From Lachnospiraceae bacterium AC2029 (GTDB lineage Bacteria; Bacillota; Clostridia; Lachnospirales; Lachnospiraceae): a stretch of 64,000 nucleotides of DNA. Positions 1-10,359 of this stretch are shown here, in pieces (position 1 is the stretch's first letter; each line of letters starts with the position of its first letter). The notes beneath the pieces were generated by a model. It was not told the origin of the DNA. It saw only the letters and a program-made list of their open reading frames with translations, and made no database searches. The stretch is taken from positions 1-64,000 of the forward strand of contig JNLK01000001.1 of the NCBI GenBank assembly GCA_000703065.1. The letters run 5' to 3'. The position numbers and the translations under genes were made by a program.

Positions 1-2300
1 CCGCCGTTTACAACCTTGCCTTCTCCGCCTTCGGATACAAGCGCACCTTCCAGTACCTTCACGGTCAATGTTACGGATCCTGCCTGTCCTGCAGGAACAT
101 CTTCGAGATTCCAGGTTACAACTCCGTTCGACTCTGTTCCCGGATCGGAAGCATCCACGAACTCTACGTTTGCATCCAACTTATCAGAAATAACAACATC
201 AGCTGCTGTGTTCCTGTAGTTCTTGTAAGAAATCTCATAAGTGATCTCATCACCAACCTTTACAGCGCCCAGAAGTCCTGTTCCCTGATAAGGTGTAACC
301 TCCTGCTTCACCGGTTCATCCGGTACAGGGTTCTCTACAGTGTTCAGTTTAACCTCGGCATCGTTACCAACCTTAACGCTCGCGGTATCTCCGCCGTTTA
401 CTACCTTGCCTTCTCCGCCTTCGGATATAAGTGCACCCTCCAGTACCTTCACGGTTACTGTCACGGTTCCGGATTCTCCGGCCGGTACATTGGTGAGATT
501 CCAGGTTACTACTCCGTTTGCCTCTGCACCCGGACGGGATGCATCTACGAACTCTACGTTTGCATCCAGCTTGTCGGAAATGACAACATCGGCCGCTGTG
601 TTCTTGTAGTTCTTGTAGGAGATCGAATAAGTGATCTCATCGCCGACCTTTACGGGCCCAAGGACACCGGTTCCCTGCTGAGGTGTAACTTCCTGCTTCA
701 CCGGATCATCCGGTACAGGATTCTCTACAATATCCAGTTTATATTCGGCATCGTTACCTACCTTCACGGTTGCGGTATCTCCGCCGTTCACTACCTTGCC
801 CGGGCCGCTCTGGGATTCCAGCGCACCTTTCAGTACCTTCACGGTTACTGTTACGGTTCCCGGTTCCCCGGCCGGTACATCGGTAAGTGTCCAGGTCACA
901 ACTCTGTCATTAACATCGTAAGATCCGCCACCGGTTACACTGTCAAATGAAACGTTATCATCCAGCTTATCCTTGATCACGATAGTTGCCGCTTCATTCT
1001 TGTAGTTCTTATAAGAAATCGCATATGTGATCAGGTCTCCGACCTTTACAGGTCCCAGAACTCCGGTTCCCTGATAAGGATCCGTTTCCATCTTCTCCGG
1101 CTCATCCGGTACGGGATTCTTTACTGTATTCAGCGCGTACTCTTTGTCATTACCTACCTTAACTGTGGAAGTATCCCCGCCGTTTACGACCATTCTGTCC
1201 TGAGTTGTCTTTGCGCTTTCCAGTACCTTTACGGTCAGCGAAACGGTTCCGGCCTCTCCTGCCGGTACATCGGCAAGCGTCCAGGTTACTACCCCATTCG
1301 CCAAAGTACCCGGGTTGGATGCACTGACAAACTCTACATTCGGATCCAGGGTATCCTTGATGACAACATTTGCTGCTTCTGCCTTGTAGTTCTTGTAGCT
1401 GATCTGGTAGGTGATCTCATCCCCTACCTTGACCGCACCAAGTGTACCTGTACCCTGATACGGGGCAGTTTCACTCTTGGAAGGATTCTCAGGCACGGGG
1501 TTCTCTACCGTATTCAGGGTGAACTCATGGTCGTTACCAACCTTAACCATTGTGGTGTCTCCACCGTTCACAACCTTGCCGGTTTTTTGCTGCGTTCCGA
1601 GCGCACTTTCCAGCACCTTTACCGTAAGGGATACTTTCCCTTCTTCTCCCGCCGGCACATCGATAATCGTCCAGGTTACTACTCCATTTGCCAAAGTACC
1701 CGGGTTGGATGCGCTGACAAACTCTACATTCGGATCCAGGGTATCCTTGATGACAACATTTGCTGCTTCTGTCTTGTAGTTCTTGTAGCTGATCTCGTAG
1801 GTGATCTCGTCCCCTACCTTGACCGCACCAAGAACACCTGTACCCTCATACGGAGCCGTTTCCTTCTTGGCAGGTACCTCCGGTACGGGATTTGTTATTG
1901 TATTCAGTGTCTGCTCAGGGTCATTACCAACCTTGACCTTTGCTGTATCTCCACCATTAACCACCTCGCCGAGACCGCCTTTAGACGTAAGCGCTCCCTC
2001 AAGGACCTTTACTTTAAGTTCCACTGTACCTTCCGTGTATGGTGGTACATCCTCAATAAGCCATGTAACCTTCCCGCCATTCGTGTCACCCGCAGCAGGC
2101 TCTGTGTATGCACCGTTCGAGGTGGATTCCACATACTCTACATTTCCATCCAGGACATCCTCGATCGCAACATCGGCTTTCTGATCTTTATAGTTCTTAT
2201 ACTTGATCCTGTAGGTGATCTCATCACCGACTTTGACGCCCCCAAGAACTCCCTTTCCTTCATAGGGTGCAACTTCCGTTTTTTCAGGTACCGGTTTTTC
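1..2300 (-). repeat. Tandem ~390-bp coding repeats (DUF11-like)
   Basis: Recurrent linker motifs (ending TLNT, then NPVPE) recur near plus positions 331, 721, 1117, 1500 and 1890, giving spacings of 383-396 bp. Some adjacent copies are almost identical in DNA (for example about 1290-1400 against 1680-1790), which indicates recent duplication or gene conversion. All spacings are compatible with an in-frame protein. Confidence 0.85.
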
Positions 2301-5099
2301 GTATACATTATACGCGTCAAATTCCAGGAAACGGTTAAACGGCCTTTTTCCCTTTTCATCCGGTTCTCCGTAACTTCCAAGGACTTCCGGAATACTTGCA
2401 AACTCCGAATCATCTATGGTATACATGTCGCTCACATGCTTCTTACCTTCATCTCCGTTTTGTCTCCAAGCATACTCCGTCTCAAAATATGTCCCCTTAT
2501 ATACCCATATCTGCCCGTTCTTATCCGTGATCTGATTGGGAATTGTTGATTTATCTTCAGTTATATAGATCATTCCCTGCTCAGCCTGATGAGCATGCTC
2601 AAGTCCCACACCGGTGTTCTTATCAACCGCTATGGCAACATCATCTGTCAGTACATACCCATCATAGTTTGCCGGGGTATCGTATTCCCCTACATCAAGA
2701 TCCTTTACATCATCCGCAGACCCACCGGCATTCTGATAAATATCAAACTTAAACTGCGGGAGGTCATCCGCCATTTGGATAGCCTGTCCCTTATCATCTA
2801 CTATATTTTTTTTGATCTCAATTGCAACAGGATCCAGAACCACGGTTGATTCTCCCAACAATTTGAAATCCATGCCGCTTCCGCCGTTATTCCAGATCTC
2901 TCCCTGTTTCCATTCGTTATAAAATTTATCCGTGCCCCAGAAGTCAGGCTGGATCGGAGGGCATTCATTTCCAGGTTTGATCACTTCATCCCCGTTCTTT
3001 ACCATTTCATCCCAATAACCAAAATCAGCAGTGATCGTAACATCACCTTCAATGACCAGTTCTTTTCCTTTTGAATCATACAACTGGCCATACTGAGGAT
3101 GTACATACTTGAATTCGACATTGGGCTGTGTCGCCGTCACTTCATAGCGAACCTGATTATTCGGATCGATCCTCTGTGCCCAGACCTGCTTATACTCCTC
3201 TGTCGGACCATTATCATACTGTCCGCCTATATACTTTTCACCGTCAAATCTCGGAAGAATAGCAACCTTATAGATTCCTTCTATTCTGACCTGTGCGGTA
3301 CTGATACCGGTTTCCGAATTTGCGGAAAAACCGGAAACGTAATAAGCATCATCAATATACTGGCCTCGATACTTGGCTTTTATTACTGCCTGTTTTAAAT
3401 GCTCCGCATCGACGCCGACTCTCTTCTTAACCTTGATATTTTTTTCTTCTGTTGTGCTGTTCTTATCAATAGTAAAGAGTTTATTCCCGTCCTTGTCGTA
3501 ATATGATCCATAGGCCAGGGGTATGTATGTTTCAACATCATCCTCAATAGAGATATCGATATGATTCACTATATGAAGTCTGTTATACTCCCAGGGATAT
3601 GCATCTGAAGGAATGCTATTTGTCTTTGCAAGATAAAAATCCACTCCCGTAACAGCTTCATCAGACAAAGCGCAATCACCGATGATCTTCCCATCAGCTA
3701 CGCCGATATACTTATCGCCGTCCGTCAGTTTTATCCGGGTTCCGTCAAACGTAACAGAACATTCACCCACAGGGCTGACAAGCTGCGTCTTTCCGCCGAC
3801 TACGACATCATGCCCCTCTTCATCTTTTTTCGGTACTTCCGGAGTAATACCCTTGGGATCATTCGGATTGATATAACTATATGCGTACGTGGTAGCCTGC
3901 TTATCGTCACCAAAATCATATCCCTCAGAAACATGTCTGAGATATGATTTAGTATCAATCTTCAGATACGTCCAAAGCATAACAGCTTCTGAGTCTACTA
4001 CATCAATACTTCCGTCACCCTTTGTTGTATACGATTTCACCGGTGCTAAAGAACCATCTCTCTGCACCAGATATACATCATCTCCAACCTTCGCAACAAG
4101 AGCGTAAGGTAAACCACCATCTCTGTCAGGAACAGACGGTGCCGTTGTATAAACCGTCGCCGTTACAGAGAAGCTCTCCTGCTCGTAGACGATCTCGGTC
4201 GCATCGGAATTGACCTCGACGTCTTCGATCACTTCTGTTCCTTCCTCCGCAAAATGGACAACGGAAAGCTCAGCCCCCTCGGGAATCTCGGGTGCCTCAT
4301 CATATTCGATCTTCACTTCAACCGGGGCTTTCGGTTCGATCTTCTCTCCGAACCGGATGATATCGATATCAAAGAAACGTGCAAATGTGATCTCTTCCGA
4401 ATCACCCTTTTTAAGAGCTTTCTCTGTTTCCTTAAGGTAGGAAGCATAGTCATCCGTATCCGGAAGAAGCTCCTTGATAAAGAGACCCAGTTCCTCCTTC
4501 GGATAAGGAAGGCTCTCATAAGGAGCAGTGATCGTCACCGTACATTTGCTGTCCTTGACATGTGTAGAAAGAACAACGTCGGAATTGACAGCCTTCTGCT
4601 CTTCAGCGTCTGCAGCCACGTCGTTTGATCCTACAGAATCGGATTCTTCAACGTCAGCTCCGGCCGGGGCCTCACTCACGTCAGTTGAAACGGTAGTTCC
4701 GGCATTCTCAGCCTTCCTTCCGTCTCCGTCATTTGACACCTCCACATCCGAAGATGTCTCACTCTCTGAGGGATCTGCCTCTCCTGCATCGATAGCCGAT
4801 GCATCCTCTTCACTGTTCGTTAAAGCAGCATCCTCCATGGAATCTGCCGTAACCTTATCATCATTCACGGCATTCTCCGATAGTTGTGATCCATCGGTAT
4901 CAGCAGTATCTGCACTTTCAGCAGACAGTGATACCTCTTCACTTGCCGGTTCTGACATATCCGTATCCGCAACCGTCCCACCGTCTCCCGCGGCTTCAAC
5001 CGACGCGAAAATAGCTTCCGGTTTGGTGTAGGATACGATCAAAGCCAGAACAAGCAAGAAAGCGATCAGCTTCTTTTTCATAGTTCTTCGTTCTCTCAT
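1..5099 (-). CDS. Giant secreted surface protein with DUF11-like repeats (3' end outside window)
   Basis: At least about 1,700 residues are visible; the reading frame is open to the left edge, so the C-terminus and any wall anchor are not seen. The start at 5099 is chosen over the in-frame ATG at 5081 because GGAGG lies 9 nt upstream. A signal peptide (basic MRERRTMKKK, then a hydrophobic core) is followed by a Ser/Asp/Glu/Ala-rich stalk to about residue 168, a folded N-terminal region, and from about residue 936 a series of ~130-residue repeats. Five full copies and one partial copy are present (about 390 bp each). Each carries KVGDEITY, a VTW strand and a TLN linker, as in DUF11 or isopeptide-forming fimbrial D2-type domains. 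It is probably an adhesin or stalk protein; ligand unknown. Confidence 0.8.
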   Translation of the reverse strand, partial: MRERRTMKKKLIAFLLVLALIVSYTKPEAIFASVEAAGDGGTVADTDMSEPASEEVSLSAESADTADTDGSQLSENAVNDDKVTADSMEDAALTNSEEDASAIDAGEADPSESETSSDVEVSNDGDGRKAENAGTTVSTDVSEAPAGADVEESDSVGSNDVAADAEEQKAVNSDVVLSTHVKDSKCTVTITAPYESLPYPKEELGLFIKELLPDTDDYASYLKETEKALKKGDSEEITFARFFDIDIIRFGEKIEPKAPVEVKIEYDEAPEIPEGAELSVVHFAEEGTEVIEDVEVNSDATEIVYEQESFSVTATVYTTAPSVPDRDGGLPYALVAKVGDDVYLVQRDGSLAPVKSYTTKGDGSIDVVDSEAVMLWTYLKIDTKSYLRHVSEGYDFGDDKQATTYAYSYINPNDPKGITPEVPKKDEEGHDVVVGGKTQLVSPVGECSVTFDGTRIKLTDGDKYIGVADGKIIGDCALSDEAVTGVDFYLAKTNSIPSDAYPWEYNRLHIVNHIDISIEDDVETYIPLAYGSYYDKDGNKLFTIDKNSTTEEKNIKVKKRVGVDAEHLKQAVIKAKYRGQYIDDAYYVSGFSANSETGISTAQVRIEGIYKVAILPRFDGEKYIGGQYDNGPTEEYKQVWAQRIDPNNQVRYEVTATQPNVEFKYVHPQYGQLYDSKGKELVIEGDVTITADFGYWDEMVKNGDEVIKPGNECPPIQPDFWGTDKFYNEWKQGEIWNNGGSGMDFKLLGESTVVLDPVAIEIKKNIVDDKGQAIQMADDLPQFKFDIYQNAGGSADDVKDLDVGEYDTPANYDGYVLTDDVAIAVDKNTGVGLEHAHQAEQGMIYITEDKSTIPNQITDKNGQIWVYKGTYFETEYAWRQNGDEGKKHVSDMYTIDDSEFASIPEVLGSYGEPDEKGKRPFNRFLEFDAYNVYEKPVPEKTEVAPYEGKGVLGGVKVGDEITYRIKYKNYKDQKADVAIEDVLDGNVEYVESTSNGAYTEPAAGDTNGGKVTWLIEDVPPYTEGTVELKVKVLEGALTSKGGLGEVVNGGDTAKVKVGNDPEQTLNTITNPVPEVPAKKETAPYEGTGVLGAVKVGDEITYEISYKNYKTEAANVVIKDTLDPNVEFVSASNPGTLANGVVTWTIIDVPAGEEGKVSLTVKVLESALGTQQKTGKVVNGGDTTMVKVGNDHEFTLNTVENPVPENPSKSETAPYQGTGTLGAVKVGDEITYQISYKNYKAEAANVVIKDTLDPNVEFVSASNPGTLANGVVTWTLADVPAGEAGTVSLTVKVLESAKTTQDRMVVNGGDTSTVKVGNDKEYALNTVKNPVPDEPEKMETDPYQGTGVLGPVKVGDLITYAISYKNYKNEAATIVIKDKLDDNVSFDSVTGGGSYDVNDRVVTWTLTDVPAGEPGTVTVTVKVLKGALESQSGPGKVVNGGDTATVKVGNDAEYKLDIVENPVPDDPVKQEVTPQQGTGVLGPVKVGDEITYSISYKNYKNTAADVVISDKLDANVEFVDASRPGAEANGVVTWNLTNVPAGESGTVTVTVKVLEGALISEGGEGKVVNGGDTASVKVGNDAEVKLNTVENPVPDEPVKQEVTPYQGTGLLGAVKVGDEITYEISYKNYRNTAADVVISDKLDANVEFVDASDPGTESNGVVTWNLEDVPAGQAGSVTLTVKVLEGALVSEGGEGKVVNG

Positions 5100-5160
5100 T
5101 CCTCTCTTCCTCCACTTTTTTTTAATGCGAACACTCACCTTACTTGAACGCATCACTTTT

Positions 5161-5189
5161 ATTTTACACAATTTCCGCCATTATATCAA
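5161..5189 (-). promoter_or_regulatory. Sigma-A promoter of the giant surface protein
   Basis: On the minus strand TTGATA (5184-5189) is separated by 17 nt from TAAAAT (5161-5166), about 60 nt upstream of the chosen start at 5099. No terminator or riboswitch is evident in the short leader. Confidence 0.6.
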
Positions 5190-5288
5190 ATAATTCTTCT
5201 TAATTTTTACAATCATAGCTTATGAACATGAAAACCGATCATCCCTCAGTGATCCGTCATATAGTATCCGGCACATGTCCGGACGAGT

Positions 5289-8200
5289 TTATGCACCGGT
5301 TTCATATTCCAGCACACTTCCTTCTCTGGTTTTTCGGACGCGGATCTGCTGGGGAATATTCTCCATCAGTTCTTCCCTGTGACTGATCACACCGACGAGT
5401 TTATTTGCTCCCGAGAGTCCCACCAAAATGTCCATGGCACTTTCGATGGATTTACGATCCAGGGTTCCGAAGCCTTCATCCACAAAGAGCGCATCCATCT
5501 GAACGCCGCCCTGGTTCATGGATACGGTATCCGAAAGACCCAATGCCAGAGACAGGGACGCCTTGAAGCTTTCTCCACCGGAAAGATTTCCCACAGGTCT
5601 TCTGCGGTTGGTATAATTATCCAGGACCTCCAGGTCAAGGAAGGTACTGCTCTGCTTCCCAAGGGAATCCTTGCGGAACAGCTCAAACTGACCGTCACTC
5701 ATAGGGAGAAGACGTCGGTTTGCCGCAGCAATGATCCCGTCAAAACCGGTCGCCTGAATGTACTGCTCCAATGTGATCTTTCCGTTGCCCGTGGTACCCC
5801 TTACAAGGGAATACAGCCGGTTGTAAAGCTGGTATCCATGTGCGGCCTTCTTCATATCCTCCTGCTGCATTTCTATATTTCGCTGTTTTTCGCGATTAGT
5901 CGCAAGGCGGTTTTCAATCATATTCTTTTCTTCCCGGACATGCGTCGTTTCTTTTGAAAGCTCCTCCCTCTGCATTGAAAGCTCAGCAAGGTCAATCCTC
6001 TTTCTCCCCTCTGCATCCTTTTGTGCCTGATCCAGCTGATCCCGGTTGGATCTGACCTTCTCACTGTACTCACGCAGCTCTGCATCCGCAGCATTCAGTA
6101 TTTTTGAGGAGACAATGAAGGTCAGAAGCTCCTCCACCGAAGCAAAGCCGTAATTCTGCATCAATTCATCCAAACGGTCCCGTGCCTCCGCCCCCTTCTT
6201 CCTGTCTTCATCCAGCTGGGTCGTCAGCGTATTCAATCCTGACTCTGCTGCCGCAAGAGCTTCATTTGCCTTCTTCTCGTCTTCCGTTGCCGCCTCAATA
6301 GCCCCGCGGATTTCATTTGCTTCCTTCTCTGCCTGATCCCGCTTTTCTTTGGCAGATGTCCAATCCGGAAAGCTAAGTTCAACCAGCCCCTTCAGAGTTG
6401 CCTCCGCAGCGGAAAGCTTAGCTGCATTCTCATTTTGGGCTTTCACCAGTTCGTCCTTTGCTGATCTCAGTTGTTCTGTATCTTCCCCCTGAGCCTTGCG
6501 CAGACCTTCCTCGGCCTTATGCAATTCCTCACATTCCTCGTTCACCTTTTCCTTCAGTTCCGCATTTTTATTTTGCTTTTGTTCCACAGTTTTCTTCGCA
6601 TCCCTGATCATGAGGATCAGTCCGTCCGGATCCGCTTCGCCGGGATTGATTCCGAGGATACGGTGCTTCAGACACTCGCGTATTGCTTCTGCAAGATGAG
6701 CCTCTTCCTGCTCCAGTTCGGTTTTTTTCCTTTCTGCCTTTGTATTGGATTTTGACTTCCTGTCCTGACACCTATTCTCTTCATCCTTAAGTCGTTTAAA
6801 CTCCTCTTCCGTCACGGATTCCTCCGGCAAATGTGCCGGCTCTGGATGATGTACCGATCCGCAAACCGGACATTTCTGTCCATCCTGCAAGGATGCAGCA
6901 AGAATACCGGCCCTGCAGCCATCCAGCACGTCCTCTGCATGAATACGTTTTTCAACAGCCTCCTTATAAGACTCCATATCCTTCCGGTAAGCTTCCTGAG
7001 CCTCGGACAGTTCCTTCCCGGCGCGGCTTCGGTTCGGGATACTTTTCTCCGTGATATTAAGGATCTTCTCTGCCAGATCCGTCAGTTCTCTCTCTTCGGC
7101 ACCCAGCTCCGACAGCTTCGCCGGCCTGTCCTTCAGCTCCTCTACAGTCGCCTGAAATGAAGTGATTCTTTTTTTCAGTGCCGTCTCTCTTTCTTCCAGG
7201 TCTTTCCCTGTCTTTTCCAGCTTTTTCTTTTGCTTTTGCTGTTCCTCTGCCGCTTTCGCACTTTCTTCTCTTTCTATATATTTCTTTTCTTCTCCATTGA
7301 TCTTATCCACAAGACGCTTTAGATCTTCCTCTTTCCCTTCCTGCTTTTTTGCCTCCTCCAGGTTCTTTGCGGCTTGTTCCACATTCTTTCGGGCGGTCTC
7401 CAGTCCGGTCTTTGCTGCTTCGAATTTTTTCAGGACTTCTGCAACTGTTTTCTCCTGCTCCTTCCATGCATTGTAGGAAGGAGCAATATCATGAGTTGCC
7501 GTCTTCTGCCGTTTCAGAAGCTCTGCTTTCTCTTCTATACTCTTCTTTTCTGCCTCCAGCCGTTCCTTATCCTCGCTGAGGTCATCCAGCCGTTTCAGGA
7601 TCTTGTTATTCTCTTCCGCAGTAGCTACTTCCGCAAGCTTCTTCTGATATGCCGCCTCAACCTTCTCCAGCTTCTTCGCCGTTACCCCGACCCGTTCCGT
7701 ATCCGATGCGATCAGCTTCGCAATGACACTCAACAGTTCATCTATATTCCAGGCACTCTTCGAGTTCCCGGCACGCTCCTGAAGCTCCTGCAGTTCTGAA
7801 TGGAGTTCGTCCTCCGGATCCGTTGTGACATCATGAAAATACTGAACGATACTTTTCTCTCTTGTATCCTTCTCTTTAAATGCAGCATCCATCCGTTCCT
7901 TCAATATGGACTCGATGCTGTTGTACCCTTTTGTATCAAAGATGGTACGAAGGATTTTCGTACGTTCATCCGTCTTTGCATTCAGAAGACTCCAGAACTC
8001 TCCCTGTGCGATCATGGCAATCTGCTTAAACTGCTTCTCATCGATATGAAGCAGCTCTTTAACAGCTTCGTCCACTTTACTGAGTCCTTCAATCGGCGTA
8101 TCGTCCTCACATTGAAGAATCGCCTTAGCATCCTCCTTCGTAAAGCCTTCTCCCCGAAGCTTCTTTCTCATATATTCCGGTTTCCTCTGAATGCGGTAAT

Positions 8201-8468
8201 TCTTTCCCTGATGAGAAAAGGTAAGCTCTACAAAGGTCTCCACCGAGTCCTTTGCATATTCACTTCTTAAGTTTTTGGTATCACGGTAGGATCCGCTGGT
8301 CGTTCCGTAAAGCGCAAAGCAGATCGCATCAAAAATGGTGGTCTTTCCGGCCCCGGTATCTCCCGAGATCAGGAAAAGTCCCTTCTCCTCAAACTTCGTA
8401 AAATCTATCTCCGGGGCCAGATCTGCATAGGGCCCGAAAGCACTCATGATAAGTTTAATCGGCTTCAT
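5289..8468 (-). CDS. sbcC: Exonuclease subunit SbcC (Rad50-like ATPase)
   Basis: This is the SMC/Rad50-family ATPase that pairs with SbcD to cleave DNA ends and hairpins. The N-terminal P-loop SGDTGAGKTT lies near residue 42. Long Glu/Lys-rich coiled coils flank a zinc hook, CPVCG, near residue 533. The C-terminal half carries the signature LSGGESFKASL and Walker B LFVDEGFGTLD. The 1,059-residue length is normal. I prefer the ATG at 8468 (MKPIKLIMSAFGPY) over the upstream ATG at 8492, because this is where the family begins and a GCAGGTG Shine-Dalgarno precedes it. It overlaps the end of sbcD by 14 bp, implying translational coupling. Confidence 0.96.
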   Translation of the reverse strand: MKPIKLIMSAFGPYADLAPEIDFTKFEEKGLFLISGDTGAGKTTIFDAICFALYGTTSGSYRDTKNLRSEYAKDSVETFVELTFSHQGKNYRIQRKPEYMRKKLRGEGFTKEDAKAILQCEDDTPIEGLSKVDEAVKELLHIDEKQFKQIAMIAQGEFWSLLNAKTDERTKILRTIFDTKGYNSIESILKERMDAAFKEKDTREKSIVQYFHDVTTDPEDELHSELQELQERAGNSKSAWNIDELLSVIAKLIASDTERVGVTAKKLEKVEAAYQKKLAEVATAEENNKILKRLDDLSEDKERLEAEKKSIEEKAELLKRQKTATHDIAPSYNAWKEQEKTVAEVLKKFEAAKTGLETARKNVEQAAKNLEEAKKQEGKEEDLKRLVDKINGEEKKYIEREESAKAAEEQQKQKKKLEKTGKDLEERETALKKRITSFQATVEELKDRPAKLSELGAEERELTDLAEKILNITEKSIPNRSRAGKELSEAQEAYRKDMESYKEAVEKRIHAEDVLDGCRAGILAASLQDGQKCPVCGSVHHPEPAHLPEESVTEEEFKRLKDEENRCQDRKSKSNTKAERKKTELEQEEAHLAEAIRECLKHRILGINPGEADPDGLILMIRDAKKTVEQKQNKNAELKEKVNEECEELHKAEEGLRKAQGEDTEQLRSAKDELVKAQNENAAKLSAAEATLKGLVELSFPDWTSAKEKRDQAEKEANEIRGAIEAATEDEKKANEALAAAESGLNTLTTQLDEDRKKGAEARDRLDELMQNYGFASVEELLTFIVSSKILNAADAELREYSEKVRSNRDQLDQAQKDAEGRKRIDLAELSMQREELSKETTHVREEKNMIENRLATNREKQRNIEMQQEDMKKAAHGYQLYNRLYSLVRGTTGNGKITLEQYIQATGFDGIIAAANRRLLPMSDGQFELFRKDSLGKQSSTFLDLEVLDNYTNRRRPVGNLSGGESFKASLSLALGLSDTVSMNQGGVQMDALFVDEGFGTLDRKSIESAMDILVGLSGANKLVGVISHREELMENIPQQIRVRKTREGSVLEYETGA

Positions 8469-9609
8469 ATAACACACCTGCCTCTCTGGCAACTGCCTTC
8501 ATGATATCCATCTCTTCCTCACTGATCTCACAGCCATATATCTGCCTGTAAAAAACACTGATCAGATCATCATAGCTCCGGTCCTTCGTGATCCTGGATA
8601 TGTCAACCTGTTCCAATTCTCTGGTATGGGAATTATCGTAATCTATCTTAACCGTATTTGGATAATACTGCTGGAATATACCCATGGCATTCGTCACCGG
8701 CTCTTCGTCCGTAAGTGTTGCATAGATAAAGTCCTCCGGCATAGAAACATTTGACTGATCCAAAAGATCTCTCAGCTTGCCCTTCAGATGGCGCATATCC
8801 CGCATGGGTTTCAGAGGGATCAGCCGAACATCCACATTCCCTTTATCAAATGTGATAAGCGGAACGGACTTCTCATTCTGCACTTCACTAAGTGAATATT
8901 TCAGCGGAGAACCCGAATACCGGACCTCCTTCCGTCCCACCTGCTGGGGTGAATGGATGTGTCCAAGGGCCACATACGAGAAATCATCGAAGCAGTCATA
9001 ACCGATCTTTTCCACCAGGCCTACGCTTTGGGTTCCGACGCCCTCCGAACCACCAAGCACCGGGTCATCACCGCTTCCTGTAACAAACTGATGTGCCACG
9101 AGGATGTTCGGGCGATTCCCGTCAATCTCTGCAGACTCCAGAACCGTCCGCACCGCATCATCATATGACTCGATCTTCGCATCCGGATGGAAATGCCGTA
9201 CCTGTGATGCCTTTACGAAGGGCAGCAGATATACATCCACCGCATCCTCCCCATCACCGACAGTCTTCTTATATAGCTCCCCCTGATACTTTGCGGAAAC
9301 AAAAACCCGGTTGGATTCAAACAGACGGCTTCCGTAATTCAGGCGGTCATCGGAATCATGGTTTCCGCTGATCATGAATACAGTGATCCCCTCCTTCGCA
9401 AGTCTGCTTAAAAAGGAATCGAGAAGCCTTGTGGCTGCCTCGCTGGGGATAGCCTTATCATAAACATCTCCCGCGATCAGCATCGCATCCACAGATTCAT
9501 TCTTTGCAATGTCCATGATCTGATCAAGGATATACTTCTGGTCCTCGATCAGGTCAAAGTCACCCAATGATTTTCCAAGGTGAAGGTCACCCAAGTGAAG
9601 AAACCTCAT
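8455..9609 (-). CDS. sbcD: Exonuclease subunit SbcD (Mre11-like nuclease)
   Basis: This metallophosphoesterase nuclease partners with SbcC in double-strand-end and palindrome processing. Metal-binding motifs appear in family order: GDLHLG at the N-terminus, AGDVYD near residue 47, SGNHD near residue 80, VAHQF near residue 171 and LGHIHSP near residue 216. A strong GGAGGT Shine-Dalgarno sits just upstream of the ATG. It is the first gene of the sbcDC pair. The nuclease matters locally because several perfect inverted repeats lie within this window, although that link is only inference. Confidence 0.96.
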   Translation of the reverse strand: MRFLHLGDLHLGKSLGDFDLIEDQKYILDQIMDIAKNESVDAMLIAGDVYDKAIPSEAATRLLDSFLSRLAKEGITVFMISGNHDSDDRLNYGSRLFESNRVFVSAKYQGELYKKTVGDGEDAVDVYLLPFVKASQVRHFHPDAKIESYDDAVRTVLESAEIDGNRPNILVAHQFVTGSGDDPVLGGSEGVGTQSVGLVEKIGYDCFDDFSYVALGHIHSPQQVGRKEVRYSGSPLKYSLSEVQNEKSVPLITFDKGNVDVRLIPLKPMRDMRHLKGKLRDLLDQSNVSMPEDFIYATLTDEEPVTNAMGIFQQYYPNTVKIDYDNSHTRELEQVDISRITKDRSYDDLISVFYRQIYGCEISEEEMDIMKAVAREAGVLYEAD

Positions 9610-9711
9610 ACAAATTACCTCCTCGTAAAATAAACCGCACCAAACCGGCTTATATCAACCCACCATCAAAAACGCAGATTGACAACCATGCGGGATAAAA
9701 CAAACAAAGTG

Positions 9712-10335
9712 TCATCTGCCCAGGATCTTACTTACAACCGCCGTTTGTTCCCGTTCCGGGTCTGCATGAAAGATATTGATCCGGTCCGTGTCTCTGCTTC
9801 TGTCCTTGAAGGCCGGGAACAGGAAGCCAAACTCCGGTTCTCCCGGTTCATACTCTTCATCTGTCGGTGCTACCGCACAGACAAGGAAATCATATACCTC
9901 CTCCGAGCCCTCCATCCACTCATTGTCGGTTCCTTTTACCGGAACATCATATGAGCCATAGAACATGAAAATGCAGTACAGTGTATCCGTCCGGTAGCTC
10001 TCACCCATGATCTCATAAAATACACTCAGTAAAGCATCATCCTTCATCCCGTCCTTTTTGATAGCTGAAAGAAGCGGCCACATACCGTTTCTTCTTGCTT
10101 CGCCTTCCGGAAAGGCATACTCCTTCAGCTGCTCATTTGTCCGCGAGATAGGGATCGTTTTTGCCATATCCAGATTCCTCTTCTGCTCCGCAACGGAAAG
10201 CTTCCGAAAATGCAGATTGAAGGTGCTGTGATCATATCCCTCCTCATCCATATATGCACCCGCGATGCGGCTGAAGCAATTTCTTGCCGGCGTCATCCTC
10301 CGGGTCAGCTCCAACATATCTTCTCTGTTGATCAT
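9712..10335 (-). CDS. DUF4317-like protein, apparently only the N-terminal half
   Basis: The 207-residue product resembles the first half of DUF4317 proteins of Clostridia: an N-terminal helix (MLELTRRMTPARNCFSRIAG), a GSYDVPVKG segment, SEEVYDFLVCAV and EFGFLFPAFKDRS. From memory the family is usually near 370 residues, so this copy would lack the C-terminal half; the stop is clean with only about 100 bp before sbcD. No biochemical function is established for the family. It lies 24 bp downstream of the GAF/SpoIIE gene and is probably cotranscribed with it. Confidence 0.7.
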   Translation of the reverse strand: MINREDMLELTRRMTPARNCFSRIAGAYMDEEGYDHSTFNLHFRKLSVAEQKRNLDMAKTIPISRTNEQLKEYAFPEGEARRNGMWPLLSAIKKDGMKDDALLSVFYEIMGESYRTDTLYCIFMFYGSYDVPVKGTDNEWMEGSEEVYDFLVCAVAPTDEEYEPGEPEFGFLFPAFKDRSRDTDRINIFHADPEREQTAVVSKILGR

Positions 10336-10359
10336 TGTGTTACTCTCCCATACTGCTTC

